A stretch of 64,000 bases of DNA from Alloascoidea africana (Eukaryota; Ascomycota; Alloascoideomycetes; Alloascoideales; Alloascoideaceae). This document shows, piece after piece, positions 1 to 10,200 of this stretch. Under the pieces are notes generated by a model that was given only the letters and a program-made list of their open reading frames with translations, had not been told where the DNA came from and did not search any database. The stretch covers positions 186,001-250,000 of the forward strand of contig JAKTTT010000009.1 in assembly GCA_030581615.1 (NCBI GenBank), in the 5' to 3' direction. Both the position numbers and the translations under genes were made by a program. How positions within the stretch are numbered: position 1 is the stretch's first letter; each line of letters starts with the position of its first letter.

Positions 1-1313
1 TAGATTGATATATGGATGCTTCTTTTTTCGGAACATTAGGTCTGGATAACCTTGAACATTTAAAAGATTTTCTTGTTCTTGTATACATTTTTCCAAGGAT
101 ACTCTCAGAATACTAGATCCCAACTATTGTATACAAGCTTCCCATTCTTAGAAGATAAGCAAAATTCAATCACGGATAGTTTTATTACATGAGACCCCAT
201 AGATACATGAGTCAGATTTCAATTGGTTTCGAAAATAGGGTTCACTACTTCTTTATCCATATGACTGGACATGCCATATCTGACTGATTCTTTGACCACT
301 TTTCTTAAAGCTATGTACGTTCTACCTTACTACCTTTAGTTCTACCAACTTGGACATTAATATTAGACAAAAACCATTCATTTCTGAAGCTAGCATCAAC
401 AGATTCAAACATCTTTTATATTCAGTTAAGCTGTTCGTAACACAATCTATATATTCTATAACTACATGTATTATTAGTGCTAGTAATCTCAACAGATTTT
501 GATAACAGTTTCTTATCGATTTAGGCTTCTAACTTAACAGATAACTATTGAGACTGGATTCATCGCTATATATTCATCACGTCTGCTACACATCATCAAA
601 CCGCTTTATTATTCACTGATTGTTGCCCATCCAAAGGTAATGAAACCATATGGAACAAGATACATACCATTTTTCCTTTGATCTTTTACAATCACTACAT
701 AATACACTGTTATTAAACGCGGTACAGTATCATGCAACGTGCTATGCCACTGATTTTGGTTCAGCTTTAGGGATTGGGTTGCTTCTCTTCCTAACAGTGT
801 CGGTTCACGATAATGGGGAAAGGGGTAGGAATCTCTACAAATGAGAGACTTATTCTAGAAACACGTGCGAGAGAAGATAAAGAGGACGCCAGCAGCAGGT
901 TCTCTGTGCCTACGGTGTGTGTATATACTTTTTAATCTGCCTCGTGCGTTTTCTGTCTGGATAGAGCAGACCCCAGTCCTGACATGCGCCTAGACTGTTT
1001 GTTTTAATCGCACTGTAATTATTTCGATAGTTTTTAGTCCATTGATCCATTAGTGGTGCCGCAACCTCGGGGAAAGCATCAATTAAGCGGGATGTAAAGC
1101 ATGAAATACTTTCAAAATGACTGGACTCTGAGCTCCATTATTCAAGAAACCAGTACAACTGGTGACAAGTATATAAAGAATATCTAATCCTCTGAGTCCT
1201 ACAATACATATTCAGGTCCAGATTCCATCCTTTAGCCACCTACACAAGCTAAAAGGACACACTCTCTGGCTTTCATCTCAATTTAGTAGAAATCCACTAA
1301 ATATCAGCATACA
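1..1313. other. Intergenic region, upstream of the PHO84-type gene
   Basis: AT-rich DNA with no convincing gene. The longest ATG frame (650-844, 64 residues) has no recognisable domain. Its only clear element is a CACGTG E-box at 862-867, listed separately. The left window edge carries no cut gene that I can recognise. Confidence 0.6.
862..867. promoter_or_regulatory. CACGTG E-box upstream of the phosphate transporter
   Basis: Palindromic CACGTG about 450 bp upstream of the PHO84-type start codon. In S. cerevisiae the basic helix-loop-helix factor Pho4 binds CACGTG in the PHO84 promoter on phosphate starvation. A Pho4 role here is inferred from the neighbouring gene. Cbf1-type factors bind the same core. 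Confidence 0.5.
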
Positions 1314-3020
1314 ATGTCTTCAGGAGGTGCAGCTGGTGTCAAAACAAGTGGCGGAAATGCCGCTTTTCACAACTTTGTCAACGACTTTTCACACATTGAT
1401 GATCCAATAGAACGAAGGAGACTTGCTTTGGAAAAAATCGACAGTGCAAAGTTTGGTTGGTATCATATCCGTGCAATTACCGTTGGCGGAATTGGATTTC
1501 TCACTGATTCGTACGACATTTTTGCAATCAATATTGCCGTTACCATGTTGGGATATGTCTACTGGGGAGGATCCGTTGGCGGTCCTGGTGTTCCAAGTAC
1601 TTCAGAAGGGAATTTGCTCAAGGTTTCTACCTCTGTTGGAACTGTTATCGGCCAGATTTCTTTTGGTACCTTGGCAGACATTATTGGAAGGAAGAAAATT
1701 TATGGAACAGAGCTTATCATCATCATCATTGCGACTATAGGACAAACATTAATGGGACAATCTCCAGGTCTGAATTTTGTTGCACTTTTAACGTTCTGGC
1801 GTATTATAATGGGAATTGGAATTGGCGGTGACTATCCATTATCTTCGATTATCACCTCAGAGTTTGCAACAACGAAATGGAGAGGTGCCATTATGGGCGC
1901 CGTTTTCGCCAATCAAGGATGGGGACAATTATTTGGAGGCATTGTTGCGCTTGTATGTGTAGTTGGATGGAAAGATTCTTTGATAGATGCAAACAACGTT
2001 AGCGAATGTACCGGCAAGTGCGTGAAAGCCATCGACCAGATGTGGAGATTGTTGGTAGGCTTTGGGTGTGTACCTGGTGTTATTGCCCTTTATTACCGTC
2101 TCACAATCCCTGAAACACCCAGATATACATTTGATGTTTCGAAAGATCTGGAAAAGGCGGGAGAAAACGGGGAAGGAGAAGAGCAGCTACTGGATGAAAA
2201 ATCCAAGGTTACATCAACAACAGCTGAGGTTGAGGATTCCGAAGCACCAGCAAAGGCTTCCTTCAAAGACTTTTGCCATCATTTTGGACAATGGAAACAC
2301 GGAAAAATATTGATCGCAACTGCAGGCTCTTGGTTTTTGCTCGACATTGCCTATTATGGCCTGGGATTAAATTCCGCTGTCATTTTGCAAACAATTGGAT
2401 ATGCTTCATCGAACAACGTCTATACAAAGTTGTTCAACACCTGTGCAGGAAACCTGATTTTAGTATGTGCTGGATCAATTCCCGGTTATTGGCTCGCTGT
2501 GTTGACTCTGGACACTGTTGGGAGACGTCCATTACAGATCATTGGCTTTATCATTTTAACAGGTCTTTTCTGCGCGATTGGTTTTGCTTACCACAAGCTT
2601 AGTGGAACTGGATTATTGATTTTGTATGTGCTTGCTCAGCTGTTTCAAAACTGGGGTCCAAATACGACCACTTTTATTGTTCCCGGCGAGTGCTATCCAA
2701 CAAGATATCGATCAACCGCCCATGGCATTTCCGCTGCATCTGGTAAGCTTGGCGCCATTGTTGCTCAAACTGCCCTCGGTTCTTTGATTAACCACGGATG
2801 TTCCGCCGAAGAGCCCAACTGTTGGTTGAACCACGTTATGCAAATCTTTGCAGGCTTTATGTTCCTTGGAATTCTCACCTCTTTATTGCTTCCAGAAACG
2901 AAGAGACAGACTTTGGAAGACCTTAGCGAGAGATTGCATGGAGAGATAAACGTCACAAAACGACATCAACCGCAGTATGCTCCTGCAAACAGCATGACAG
3001 ATGCCTCTAGCTCCTATTAG
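1314..3020 (+). CDS. PHO84: High-affinity inorganic phosphate/H+ symporter (Pho84 type)
   Basis: Plasma-membrane transporter of the major facilitator superfamily (phosphate:H+ symporter family), importing inorganic phosphate. The 568 residues fit Pho84 (587 in S. cerevisiae). Family signatures include GFLTDSYDIFAINIAVTMLG in the first membrane helix, the DIIGRKK loop between helices 2 and 3, GIGIGGDYPLSS in helix 4, a long charged central loop (about residues 275-325), and DIAYYGLGLN opening the second half, whose Asp lies in the expected phosphate-site region. PGECYPTRYRSTAHG is the conserved late loop. The ATG at 1314 is the first in frame and there is no intron. A CACGTG about 450 bp upstream suggests Pho4-type control by phosphate starvation. 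Glycerophosphoinositol or other related permeases are less likely, because the motifs are those of Pho84. Confidence 0.95.
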   Translation: MSSGGAAGVKTSGGNAAFHNFVNDFSHIDDPIERRRLALEKIDSAKFGWYHIRAITVGGIGFLTDSYDIFAINIAVTMLGYVYWGGSVGGPGVPSTSEGNLLKVSTSVGTVIGQISFGTLADIIGRKKIYGTELIIIIIATIGQTLMGQSPGLNFVALLTFWRIIMGIGIGGDYPLSSIITSEFATTKWRGAIMGAVFANQGWGQLFGGIVALVCVVGWKDSLIDANNVSECTGKCVKAIDQMWRLLVGFGCVPGVIALYYRLTIPETPRYTFDVSKDLEKAGENGEGEEQLLDEKSKVTSTTAEVEDSEAPAKASFKDFCHHFGQWKHGKILIATAGSWFLLDIAYYGLGLNSAVILQTIGYASSNNVYTKLFNTCAGNLILVCAGSIPGYWLAVLTLDTVGRRPLQIIGFIILTGLFCAIGFAYHKLSGTGLLILYVLAQLFQNWGPNTTTFIVPGECYPTRYRSTAHGISAASGKLGAIVAQTALGSLINHGCSAEEPNCWLNHVMQIFAGFMFLGILTSLLLPETKRQTLEDLSERLHGEINVTKRHQPQYAPANSMTDASSSY

Positions 3021-3396
3021 AAGAATTTGTGCTGAGAACTTTTTTCTTTCATTTTTGTTTGTTGCTTTAATGAGGTACAATTGTTAGATCTGGGATGTAA
3101 CGATCTGTACTTGCCGGACTACCAAAGACAAAACGCCCTAGTTTAGTATACGTAGTAATTAGATTACTGGCGTTCTCAGATTTTTCTCGATGCAATTCAT
3201 ATCACGAATAAATTAAACTCTCCTTACTTTTGGCGGTTAACTAGGTCTCATCAATCTAAATGACAGTTCATTACTTTCAATAGCCGGGTAACAAACGTCA
3301 TCAATATACGAAAAATGCCACGATATCCTTCTCCTTTCCTAACAAGTTCTTTTACAATCATAATTGTGCCAGAGAAAAAAGAAACAAAACACATAA
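3021..3396. other. Intergenic spacer with a Reb1-like site
   Basis: Short tandem-gene spacer holding the 3' end of the phosphate transporter and the promoter of IRC22. It carries the CCGGGTAA motif at 3284-3291. Nothing else is visible. Confidence 0.6.
3284..3291 (+). promoter_or_regulatory. Reb1-like CCGGGTAA motif
   Basis: CCGGGTAAC 106 bp upstream of the IRC22 start codon. It matches the S. cerevisiae Reb1 consensus (CGGGTAA). The same word recurs upstream of other genes in this window. Confidence 0.5.
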
Positions 3397-4143
3397 ATGC
3401 TGGCTCTCAAATACATAATTTCTCTGTTTATAGCCTCAAGCACAGTTCTTGCTTCCGAGAGTGCTGGACATGCTGGTGCTGGAGGAGAAAAGCCCATTGC
3501 CAGCTCACCAGAAGAGCAAGGCTACAGTAATGTGGATTATGCGAACCCGTTTAAAGTGTCAGTCGGTTTCCCAACAGCAGAGCACAGTGACAAAGGAACA
3601 ATTGTTTTCAACGAGGATAAGACTCCTCTTACGTTTAGTGTCCGAAACGACGGTGAAGGAGAGCTCCAGATTGTTGGTCTAAAAGGTGTTTTCCGAGATG
3701 TTCTTACAGACGAGGTTATTGCGAACCTGTCAACGTCTACACTAGGTCCCTATACAGTTGCAGTGGGCAGCACATTTGATTTCGAGCAGCCCGTTGACTT
3801 TCAGTTGGAACCCAAAACATATAACTTTCAGGTACACCTGATTGTAAGCTACGATGGCCAACTGTTCCAGATTAACAAGACGATTCCAAACTTGATTATA
3901 CGAGAAATCCCAATTTCATTTTTTGATTTGCGGTTTTTATCCCTGATAGCTATTTTACTGGGGTCCATTGGAGTATCAGTGTACTTTGCGGGAGACTTTT
4001 TTTCGTCTCTCAACATAGGACAGAAGCATCATGCAAAAGACCGTTCTCAAAAGAGTGGGGCTAGGAATCAAGCCAAAGCCAGCGGTTACGATGAAAGTTG
4101 GGTGCCTGAAACCCATTTGAGGAAAGCAAAAAAATCTTCATAG
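3397..4143 (+). CDS. IRC22: TRAP-alpha family ER membrane protein (Irc22)
   Basis: A 248-residue type I membrane protein of the translocon-associated protein alpha (SSR1) family, expected in the endoplasmic reticulum beside the Sec61 channel. An N-terminal signal peptide (about residues 1-19) is followed by an acidic luminal region with a beta-sandwich-like fold, one membrane span near residues 178-200, and a basic cytosolic tail. Two stretches match yeast Irc22 closely: PISFF just before the membrane span, and DESWVPET in the tail (DESWLPET in S. cerevisiae). The ATG at 3397 gives a clean signal peptide. A Reb1-like site lies about 106 bp upstream. The S. cerevisiae gene is named for increased recombination centers when deleted, but its family points to protein translocation. 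Confidence 0.9.
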   Translation: MLALKYIISLFIASSTVLASESAGHAGAGGEKPIASSPEEQGYSNVDYANPFKVSVGFPTAEHSDKGTIVFNEDKTPLTFSVRNDGEGELQIVGLKGVFRDVLTDEVIANLSTSTLGPYTVAVGSTFDFEQPVDFQLEPKTYNFQVHLIVSYDGQLFQINKTIPNLIIREIPISFFDLRFLSLIAILLGSIGVSVYFAGDFFSSLNIGQKHHAKDRSQKSGARNQAKASGYDESWVPETHLRKAKKSS

Positions 4144-4271
4144 CTAGCTACTCAATCAATTGTTTTATGATACTCTAGACATTTTTGGTATATGTGATAG
4201 TGTCAAGTATGACAGCAAATCGTTGCTTTTTTTCCCTTTCTGGCGAAAGCTGCCAGACCTAAATTACAGGG

Positions 4272-4279
4272 CCGGGTAA
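4272..4279 (+). promoter_or_regulatory. Reb1-like CCGGGTAA motif
   Basis: CCGGGTAAT, 93 bp upstream of the ATG at 4372. Its last base is the first base of an upstream in-frame ATG at 4279. If the motif is a promoter element, translation more likely starts at 4372 than at 4279. Confidence 0.45.
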
Positions 4280-4371
4280 TGCATGGGAAAAATCGTCATG
4301 TAGGAATCTGCGACATTCTCAATGTCATATCTCCATCGTACACGCCTGGGCAGAGTAGCGACAAAGCAAAA

Positions 4372-5154
4372 ATGGCAAACTCAAAAAGCGCAGCAGACTT
4401 TTCTATCAAAGCAGTCAGGAGTTCATGTGCGCTTGGCTTTGGCCATGTAGCAGCTTTTTTGGCGCGGAGTCTGACACTCTTAATGTTTTTGTCTCTTGTT
4501 CTCGGCGTAAGCGCTGGTGCAGGAAGCGAAGAAAAACATACGAAATCATCGCTCCTCGAGAAGTCGACCAACTCCACATCTACAGCCAACCATTCTCTGT
4601 CTAAGACCTCATCTTCAAAATCATTGTCATCGTCATCGTCATTCTCATCATCTTCTTTTTCAAGTAGTGCACAACTAACCCCAAGCTCTTCCTCGAGCAC
4701 AGAACCCAAAAAGACTTATGCTGGGGATGGCACATACTACAACACTGGTCTTGGAGCCTGTGGCATCACAAGCAAGGATTCTGAAATGGTCGTTGCCATC
4801 TCTCATGAACTCTTTGACTCCCAGAAGACAGCAAATCCCAACAATAATCCCTATTGTGGTGCTGAAATCGCAGTGGTCTGGGGGTCAACTAAGGTCAAAG
4901 TGAAAGTTGTGGACAGATGCGTGGGCTGCGCCAAGTACGACCTTGATCTCAGCCCGAGCGCGTTCAAAAAGCTTCAAGACGGCGACCTGGATGCCGGCAG
5001 AATTCAGATCAAATGGAACTGGATTTCGTTAAAAGGCGTCACCGACGGAGCTGGCCGTCTGCTACCTTCTACCCTAGCCTTCCCATTCGGGTCCCGCCCG
5101 TTCTGGACCGTTTCCGCTGGATTACTGTTCTCATGGATAATTTACGTCACGTGA
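4372..5154 (+). CDS. Secreted protein with Ser-rich linker and RlpA/barwin-like double-psi beta-barrel
   Basis: A 260-residue predicted secretory protein from the ATG at 4372. The frame is open to an ATG at 4279, which would add 31 residues. A hydrophobic stretch near residues 28-46 looks like a signal peptide or anchor, ending near GVSAGAG. A Ser/Thr-rich linker (about 50-110) looks like O-mannosylation territory. From about 115 to 225 lies a double-psi beta-barrel domain of the RlpA/expansin type: GDGTYYNTGLGACG opens it, and VVDRCVGCAKYDLDLSPSAF is the conserved core with the Asp and the Cys pair. The C-terminus is hydrophobic (about the last 18 residues, after small residues), compatible with a GPI-anchor signal. 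A role at the cell wall is inferred. The stop codon sits inside a CACGTG box. Confidence 0.8.
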   Translation: MANSKSAADFSIKAVRSSCALGFGHVAAFLARSLTLLMFLSLVLGVSAGAGSEEKHTKSSLLEKSTNSTSTANHSLSKTSSSKSLSSSSSFSSSSFSSSAQLTPSSSSSTEPKKTYAGDGTYYNTGLGACGITSKDSEMVVAISHELFDSQKTANPNNNPYCGAEIAVVWGSTKVKVKVVDRCVGCAKYDLDLSPSAFKKLQDGDLDAGRIQIKWNWISLKGVTDGAGRLLPSTLAFPFGSRPFWTVSAGLLFSWIIYVT

Positions 5155-5155
5155 T
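5146..5155. promoter_or_regulatory. GTCACGTGAT, Cbf1-type E-box
   Basis: GTCACGTGAT fits the Cbf1 consensus RTCACRTG. It overlaps the stop codon (5152-5154) of the beta-barrel protein and lies 90 bp upstream of the next gene's ATG, so it probably belongs to that gene's promoter. Confidence 0.5.
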
Positions 5156-5244
5156 CATTTCGTTGCCCTCATCAAGCTAACGGCAAAAATGACAATCTCT
5201 TCTCCCTACCACTTTGGATTCTGCTACTGGGTCTTCGTATTACA

Positions 5245-6090
5245 ATGAGTTCTTATTTTCATCAGCCAATTGGAGGAACGTCTCGTTTGCTTCTTCCTTC
5301 AGTTGTTATTCATTCGGCTCCTTTCAAAAGAGCTGGCGTTCTTAACTTTGGTGCACGGACGACACTGGTCAAGTTACAGAACTCTAAAGTTGTGGTTTTC
5401 TCTCCAATGCCATGGGGCCCTGAGATGGAATCGGCACTAGGCTTGCTTGGATCCGAATCAACTAACAATGAGACTATAAAAGTTTCTTTCATTGTCGCTC
5501 CTGATCTCGAACACTATATGGGCATCAAATCTTGGAAAGCAATGTTCCCTAATGCTCAGGTTGTGGCACCTGAATCACTTGGTTCTAAGCTCAAGGCGAT
5601 TGATGTTAACTTGGATCATCCAATTAATGAGTCTGAGGGCTACAAACGGTTGACGCAACCACTTCAGCCATCTAATGGGGAACACTTAGACGCAAATGAT
5701 TTATTCAAAGAGTTTGAGTTTGTGTTCTTCCCAGATCACGCCAATAAAGAGCTCGTCAGCTTTCACAAGCCGAGCGGAACACTGATTGAGGCAGATCTAT
5801 TGTTTAACATGCCACCATTGGAGCAATACAAAGGTGTTGATTCAAATCCTGCAGGAGGGCTCAGTTTCCTGACCAGGTATTTGCAGCCATATTCATCATT
5901 TGGAAAGAAATTGACCCTGGGGATGATGCCTGATAAGAACGGGGGCAAGGCCAGATTTCAGAAGGGTTTGCGGAGCGTCCTTGATTGGCCATTTAAGCGG
6001 ATCATTCCTTGCCATGGAGACGTGATTGAAGGGGAAGAAACCTCAAAACTGGCTTGGTCATCTCAATTTGAGCATTGGCTTAAGGAGTAG
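5245..6090 (+). CDS. DUF4336-like protein (metallo-beta-lactamase fold relative)
   Basis: A 281-residue soluble protein resembling the DUF4336 family, a divergent branch of the metallo-beta-lactamase superfamily. Features seen are a beta-rich start (KLQNSKVVVFSPMPWGPEME), VSFIVAPDLEHYMGIKSWKAMFPNAQ (the usual spot for the first metal-binding motif, but with a single His), FFPDHANKELVSFHKPSGTLIEADLLFNMPP, and a final IIPCHGDVIEG that resembles the last His motif of the fold. The canonical HxHxDH is absent, so an active hydrolase is doubtful. No signal peptide or membrane span is seen. It is tandem with the beta-barrel gene, 90 bp downstream. The function is unknown. Confidence 0.75.
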   Translation: MSSYFHQPIGGTSRLLLPSVVIHSAPFKRAGVLNFGARTTLVKLQNSKVVVFSPMPWGPEMESALGLLGSESTNNETIKVSFIVAPDLEHYMGIKSWKAMFPNAQVVAPESLGSKLKAIDVNLDHPINESEGYKRLTQPLQPSNGEHLDANDLFKEFEFVFFPDHANKELVSFHKPSGTLIEADLLFNMPPLEQYKGVDSNPAGGLSFLTRYLQPYSSFGKKLTLGMMPDKNGGKARFQKGLRSVLDWPFKRIIPCHGDVIEGEETSKLAWSSQFEHWLKE

Positions 6091-7266
6091 TATGATTTCG
6101 GCAAGCACATAAAACTGGAATTCAACTTCCAGATGTCATACACTCCTACACTATACGTGCATCGTACTCTGGATAATGCCAATAATCTCCCGCGAAGCCA
6201 GATGCTTCGCACTCAGAAGCATGTAAACCTTTCAATCAGTATTTGTAAATGCACACGATATCATTTGATCATATTTGAAGCTGTTTAGGGCATACTTTAT
6301 TATAAATAACTTTGGCTGTTTTGTTTTTTGCACTCTTTTGGTCTCCTGTTAAGCAATCCTTAATCTAGTCTTCAGATAAATCCACCTATAGCACACGTCT
6401 TGTTCTTTCTTTTTGTTTTTTTCTAATAGGATGTTTGAGAATCGCGAAAAATCGGCTCTAGCTTGTCGGAAGTTGTTAACCACAATATCACATGAAAACA
6501 ATATTTCTACAACAATCTAGTATTTCACATCATTTTCTTTTCGGATACTTGATCAATCGTGAGATCATTCTCAAGGGGAGTGCCACATGCCTAGGATATG
6601 ACTTGAAAATCAATTCCGGGACATGATTTCAAATGTGATTACGTAAACTTCTTGGCCTTTTCATAGTCTATAATCTTTTTGAGGTTGGCGTTGTTTTGGA
6701 AAATTTTTCATTCAAAAGTGAACAACAGTATAGAAGAGAATTCAATGATGCCATGGTAGAGAATGCGTAATCGCTGTTTACAACATATAAACAAAGTTCA
6801 TGCGTATATCAAACCCTGAACCTTTTTTGTACGAAACAGGTAGAAACATTGGAATAAGATGTCTATGTATGGCTGGTTCAAACGGAATCGAAATTTGCAT
6901 TCTACTGTCAAAAACCGCCAGCAGGAATTGCTATAAAATATAGCATAACAGAAACAGCACATGCCTCTCAAATGGCAAGAAATCAATGCCGGGTTTAAGA
7001 CACCATCTTACAATCCAGATTTGTTCACCCAACGACAACAACAACAGGCTCAATCAAGCACTTCCGTCTGGCGTGGTTTTACAGTATTCATTTTAGTCTT
7101 GAAATCCTTTTCTATCCGTAGTATGTATACCATCAATTAAAGCGTGAAAAAAAAGGAATAAAAAAAAGTAGAAATCCATAGCAATAACAAAAACAACCAT
7201 AACATGAATCTAAAAACCAAACGTGACATTTTCAGCTGTCTATTTTAAAATCCCACAAAATCAAAA
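6091..7266. other. Convergent intergenic region
   Basis: AT-rich spacer between the convergent 3' ends of the DUF4336 gene and DNF1. Short A and T tracts are present. The only frames (such as 6798-6986 on the - strand) are Cys/Phe-rich and unconvincing. I see no RNA gene. Confidence 0.55.
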
Positions 7267-10200
7267 TTAGGAATTAGACGCGATGCGGGACATGAGACTA
7301 TCTGCATTAGTCAACCCCGGTAGCTCCATGGAGGAACGAGGTCCTCTTGATCGTCCCGAATGGACGCTTTCAAAAGAAACGCGTAGATTTCTCCTTCCAC
7401 CTTCTGAAAATGCAGGACGCAACATAGCGTTATCCATTGAAAAACGAGTCCTCTGCTGTTCCTGATGGGCTAGTCTGGAACGAGGGTAATCCAGAGAGCT
7501 GCGGTAGTTGAATCTCGAAGCTGGCAATCTTGATAATGACAAATCTTCCAGAACCTGTTGTGATGTTCGCCTCGAATGATGCTCTGAATCACTATACTGA
7601 GCCATATCTGGTGACCTGGGGCTTGCCAACGATTTCATTGTTCTAGACCCGATGGATGTCCTAGACCTGGTGCTGATAGCTCTCGAGTGACGTGGAAGGT
7701 TCATATCGGATTCAGATTCAATTCCTGTTTCTGTTTCTGTTTCTGTATCGGTATCTGTATCCGTTTCTGGTATTTCTCTCGAAACTCCCTTCTTTATATC
7801 TGTGGGATCGTAATCTTCTGGATACTGATCAAACAAGCCCATCCGCACCTGCTCTCTCACTATATCAATATCACGCGGCAGATAAATCTTTTTAATTGCA
7901 TCCAGAACAAACCGGGGTAAAAGGCAGGCGAGAATGCCGACAAAAGAACAGGCCCAAAAGCCTGGAGTGCCAAACGTATTAGAAGCAGCTCTGTAAAACT
8001 CTGCGGCCCTGGTGCCAACTGTCCAGATACCAGTCCAACCATAAAAAATAAGAATGGAAATGGCTATGATGAGCAGAGAAAGCCAGTCCCAGCGGTATTG
8101 GTGCATCAGGACATAGATATTAGCGGCAATGATAGCAATTGCAGTGACAAGAATACCAATCTCGTATCTGTGGTCGATTGGTAAACCTGACGGTTCTAAA
8201 AACTGAGCCTGCTCATAGTATAGGAACGGACCGAAAAAGCAGATAACTGACTGGTAAAACCCGTCAAACATGTAGGCCCAAAATTTGATCTGATTCCACT
8301 CCTGTCGAAGAATTCCAGCGCGATAGAGCTGAGGTACAAGAAGTGAGACTTTTGCTGAAACATCCTGGTCGAGCACTCCAAGGAAAATGACAGGCAATGA
8401 GGTGAACGCGAGATTGTAAAACATGAGATACGTGTACTCGAATAAATAGCTGCCATCAAAATCGTTGTAGAGGCCGTACCAAAAGAGTGCAAATGTATAA
8501 ATGACGTTTTTGTAAAAGAAACACGGAATCATCTCTGCTAACCGTTTGTAGGACCATCGCCCATGAACCACGACTAACCTCGTTAGGAACCGGAACTGCG
8601 CAATAGCAAAATCTGATGACATGACAGCTTGCCGTCCCTCCTCGCCTGCAATACCAACTCCTACGTCCGCAGCCTGGATCATTGCCACATCGTTTGACCC
8701 GTCCCCGATTGCCAAAGTCATCACATCCAAGGACTCCTTGACAAGTTGGACAACAGCAGCCTTTTGCGCTGGACTAACACGACAACATAACACAGACTTG
8801 CACTGTTTACACAGCAGCACAAATTTGTTTCTGCTGCTTTCACTGCCCAAGAGGATCGCCTTGAGAGAGTCGCCATCAACTACCACCGCATAGCTGCCCC
8901 TGGGAGGTGAGTGATCGTTTCGAGCCTGGTCCATCTCCTGTGCGTTACCTTCCATTCCAAAGTGCTCCTCTAGATATTTGGAGACAAGCGCTTCGGCCTC
9001 AGACTCTTCCAAATGCGCTTGGCCGTGGTTTTGGATTCGTATGACAAGAAGCTCCATAGAGCTGTCTAACAAATTACAGCCAAAGCCAATGTTGATAGCC
9101 GTCTCGACCTTGTCCCCCGTTAAAACCCAGAGCTTGATGCCGGCATCGCCCAGTAGCGCGACGGAATCTGGAACTCCCTCCTGAAGCTTGTCTTCGATCG
9201 CTGTCGTCCCGAGCAAGACCATCTTTTGTTCAATCTCTTCTGCGCATTGAGCCAACTCTGTGTCCCGGTCCACGAGAGCCGCTGCTGCTTGTTTGTGTTT
9301 TCTGTCCCATTCCGTGTACTCTTCCAAGGGCACTCGCCTCTGTGCTACACAAAGAGTCCGCAGTCCCTCTGTTGCGAAGCGCTCCAAATCTAGAGCGGTC
9401 TTTTCCAAAAGTTCTCGTTCATTTACAGCGGGATCTGTGTCCAGCCGCTCGTAGATCGTACTATCCGCACCTTTGCAAATAAGGTATATTTCGTCTTCGC
9501 CACTGTTCTTATCTGCAACAAATGGACTGTGTTTGGGGAACCGAACAATAACGCTCATCCTTTTTCTCGTGGAGTCAAACTCCAGTACATTTAAAATTTC
9601 AAACTCGTACTCCTTATTGAGAACCTTCAACGATATTCCCCGTTTTGATCGCGCCAGAAATTCAAACCCACATTGCGATGCAGTTGACACGAGTGCTGCT
9701 TCGTCTGGAGACTGAGCCTTTAGCTGGGGCCTTTTGCCATCTTTACTTGGTTCCACAAGAACGGAATGGCAGAGAGCTAAAGCCAGCATAAATTTCTTGT
9801 TTGCCAAAGCCTGTGCTTTCGAGGCCTCACTTTCCGCCATCAGATCAAAGACGAACTGAGAAGAAACAAAGGTAACAATTTCATCATCTTCATCGTCATA
9901 ATCCACATCCTGCTTTATCTCCTGTAGAAGACTTTTCATAAGCTCTTTGTCTCTCGCAATCTCTTCTTTGGCCCGTAAGCTGCTCTCTACAACATTAATT
10001 CCAGCCCGTCGCTCAACACCAGCCATTGCCTCGGTATATGCAAGCCCATAAGCTTTCCCATTCACACTACACTTTTTAAACTCCATCTGGTTTTGTGTTA
10101 ATGTGCCTGTCTTGTCGCTGAAAACGTACTCTATTTGTCCTAGGTCGTCAGAAATGTTCCACGACTTGGGAGTGCACGGGTAGTCGAGTGTCGCAGAGTA

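Noticed and set aside
650-844. 64-residue ATG frame upstream of the phosphate transporter
   Set aside because: Short, no family and no conserved feature. Could be an upstream ORF only if the leader is very long.
4279-4371. Start of the beta-barrel protein at 4279
   Set aside because: The ATG overlaps a Reb1-like motif and would put 58 residues before the hydrophobic stretch. The ATG at 4372 is preferred, though not proven.
4296-4709. 137-residue antisense frame in the beta-barrel gene
   Set aside because: Shadow of the Ser-rich linker codons, rich in Asp/Glu as expected from reverse-complemented Ser codons.
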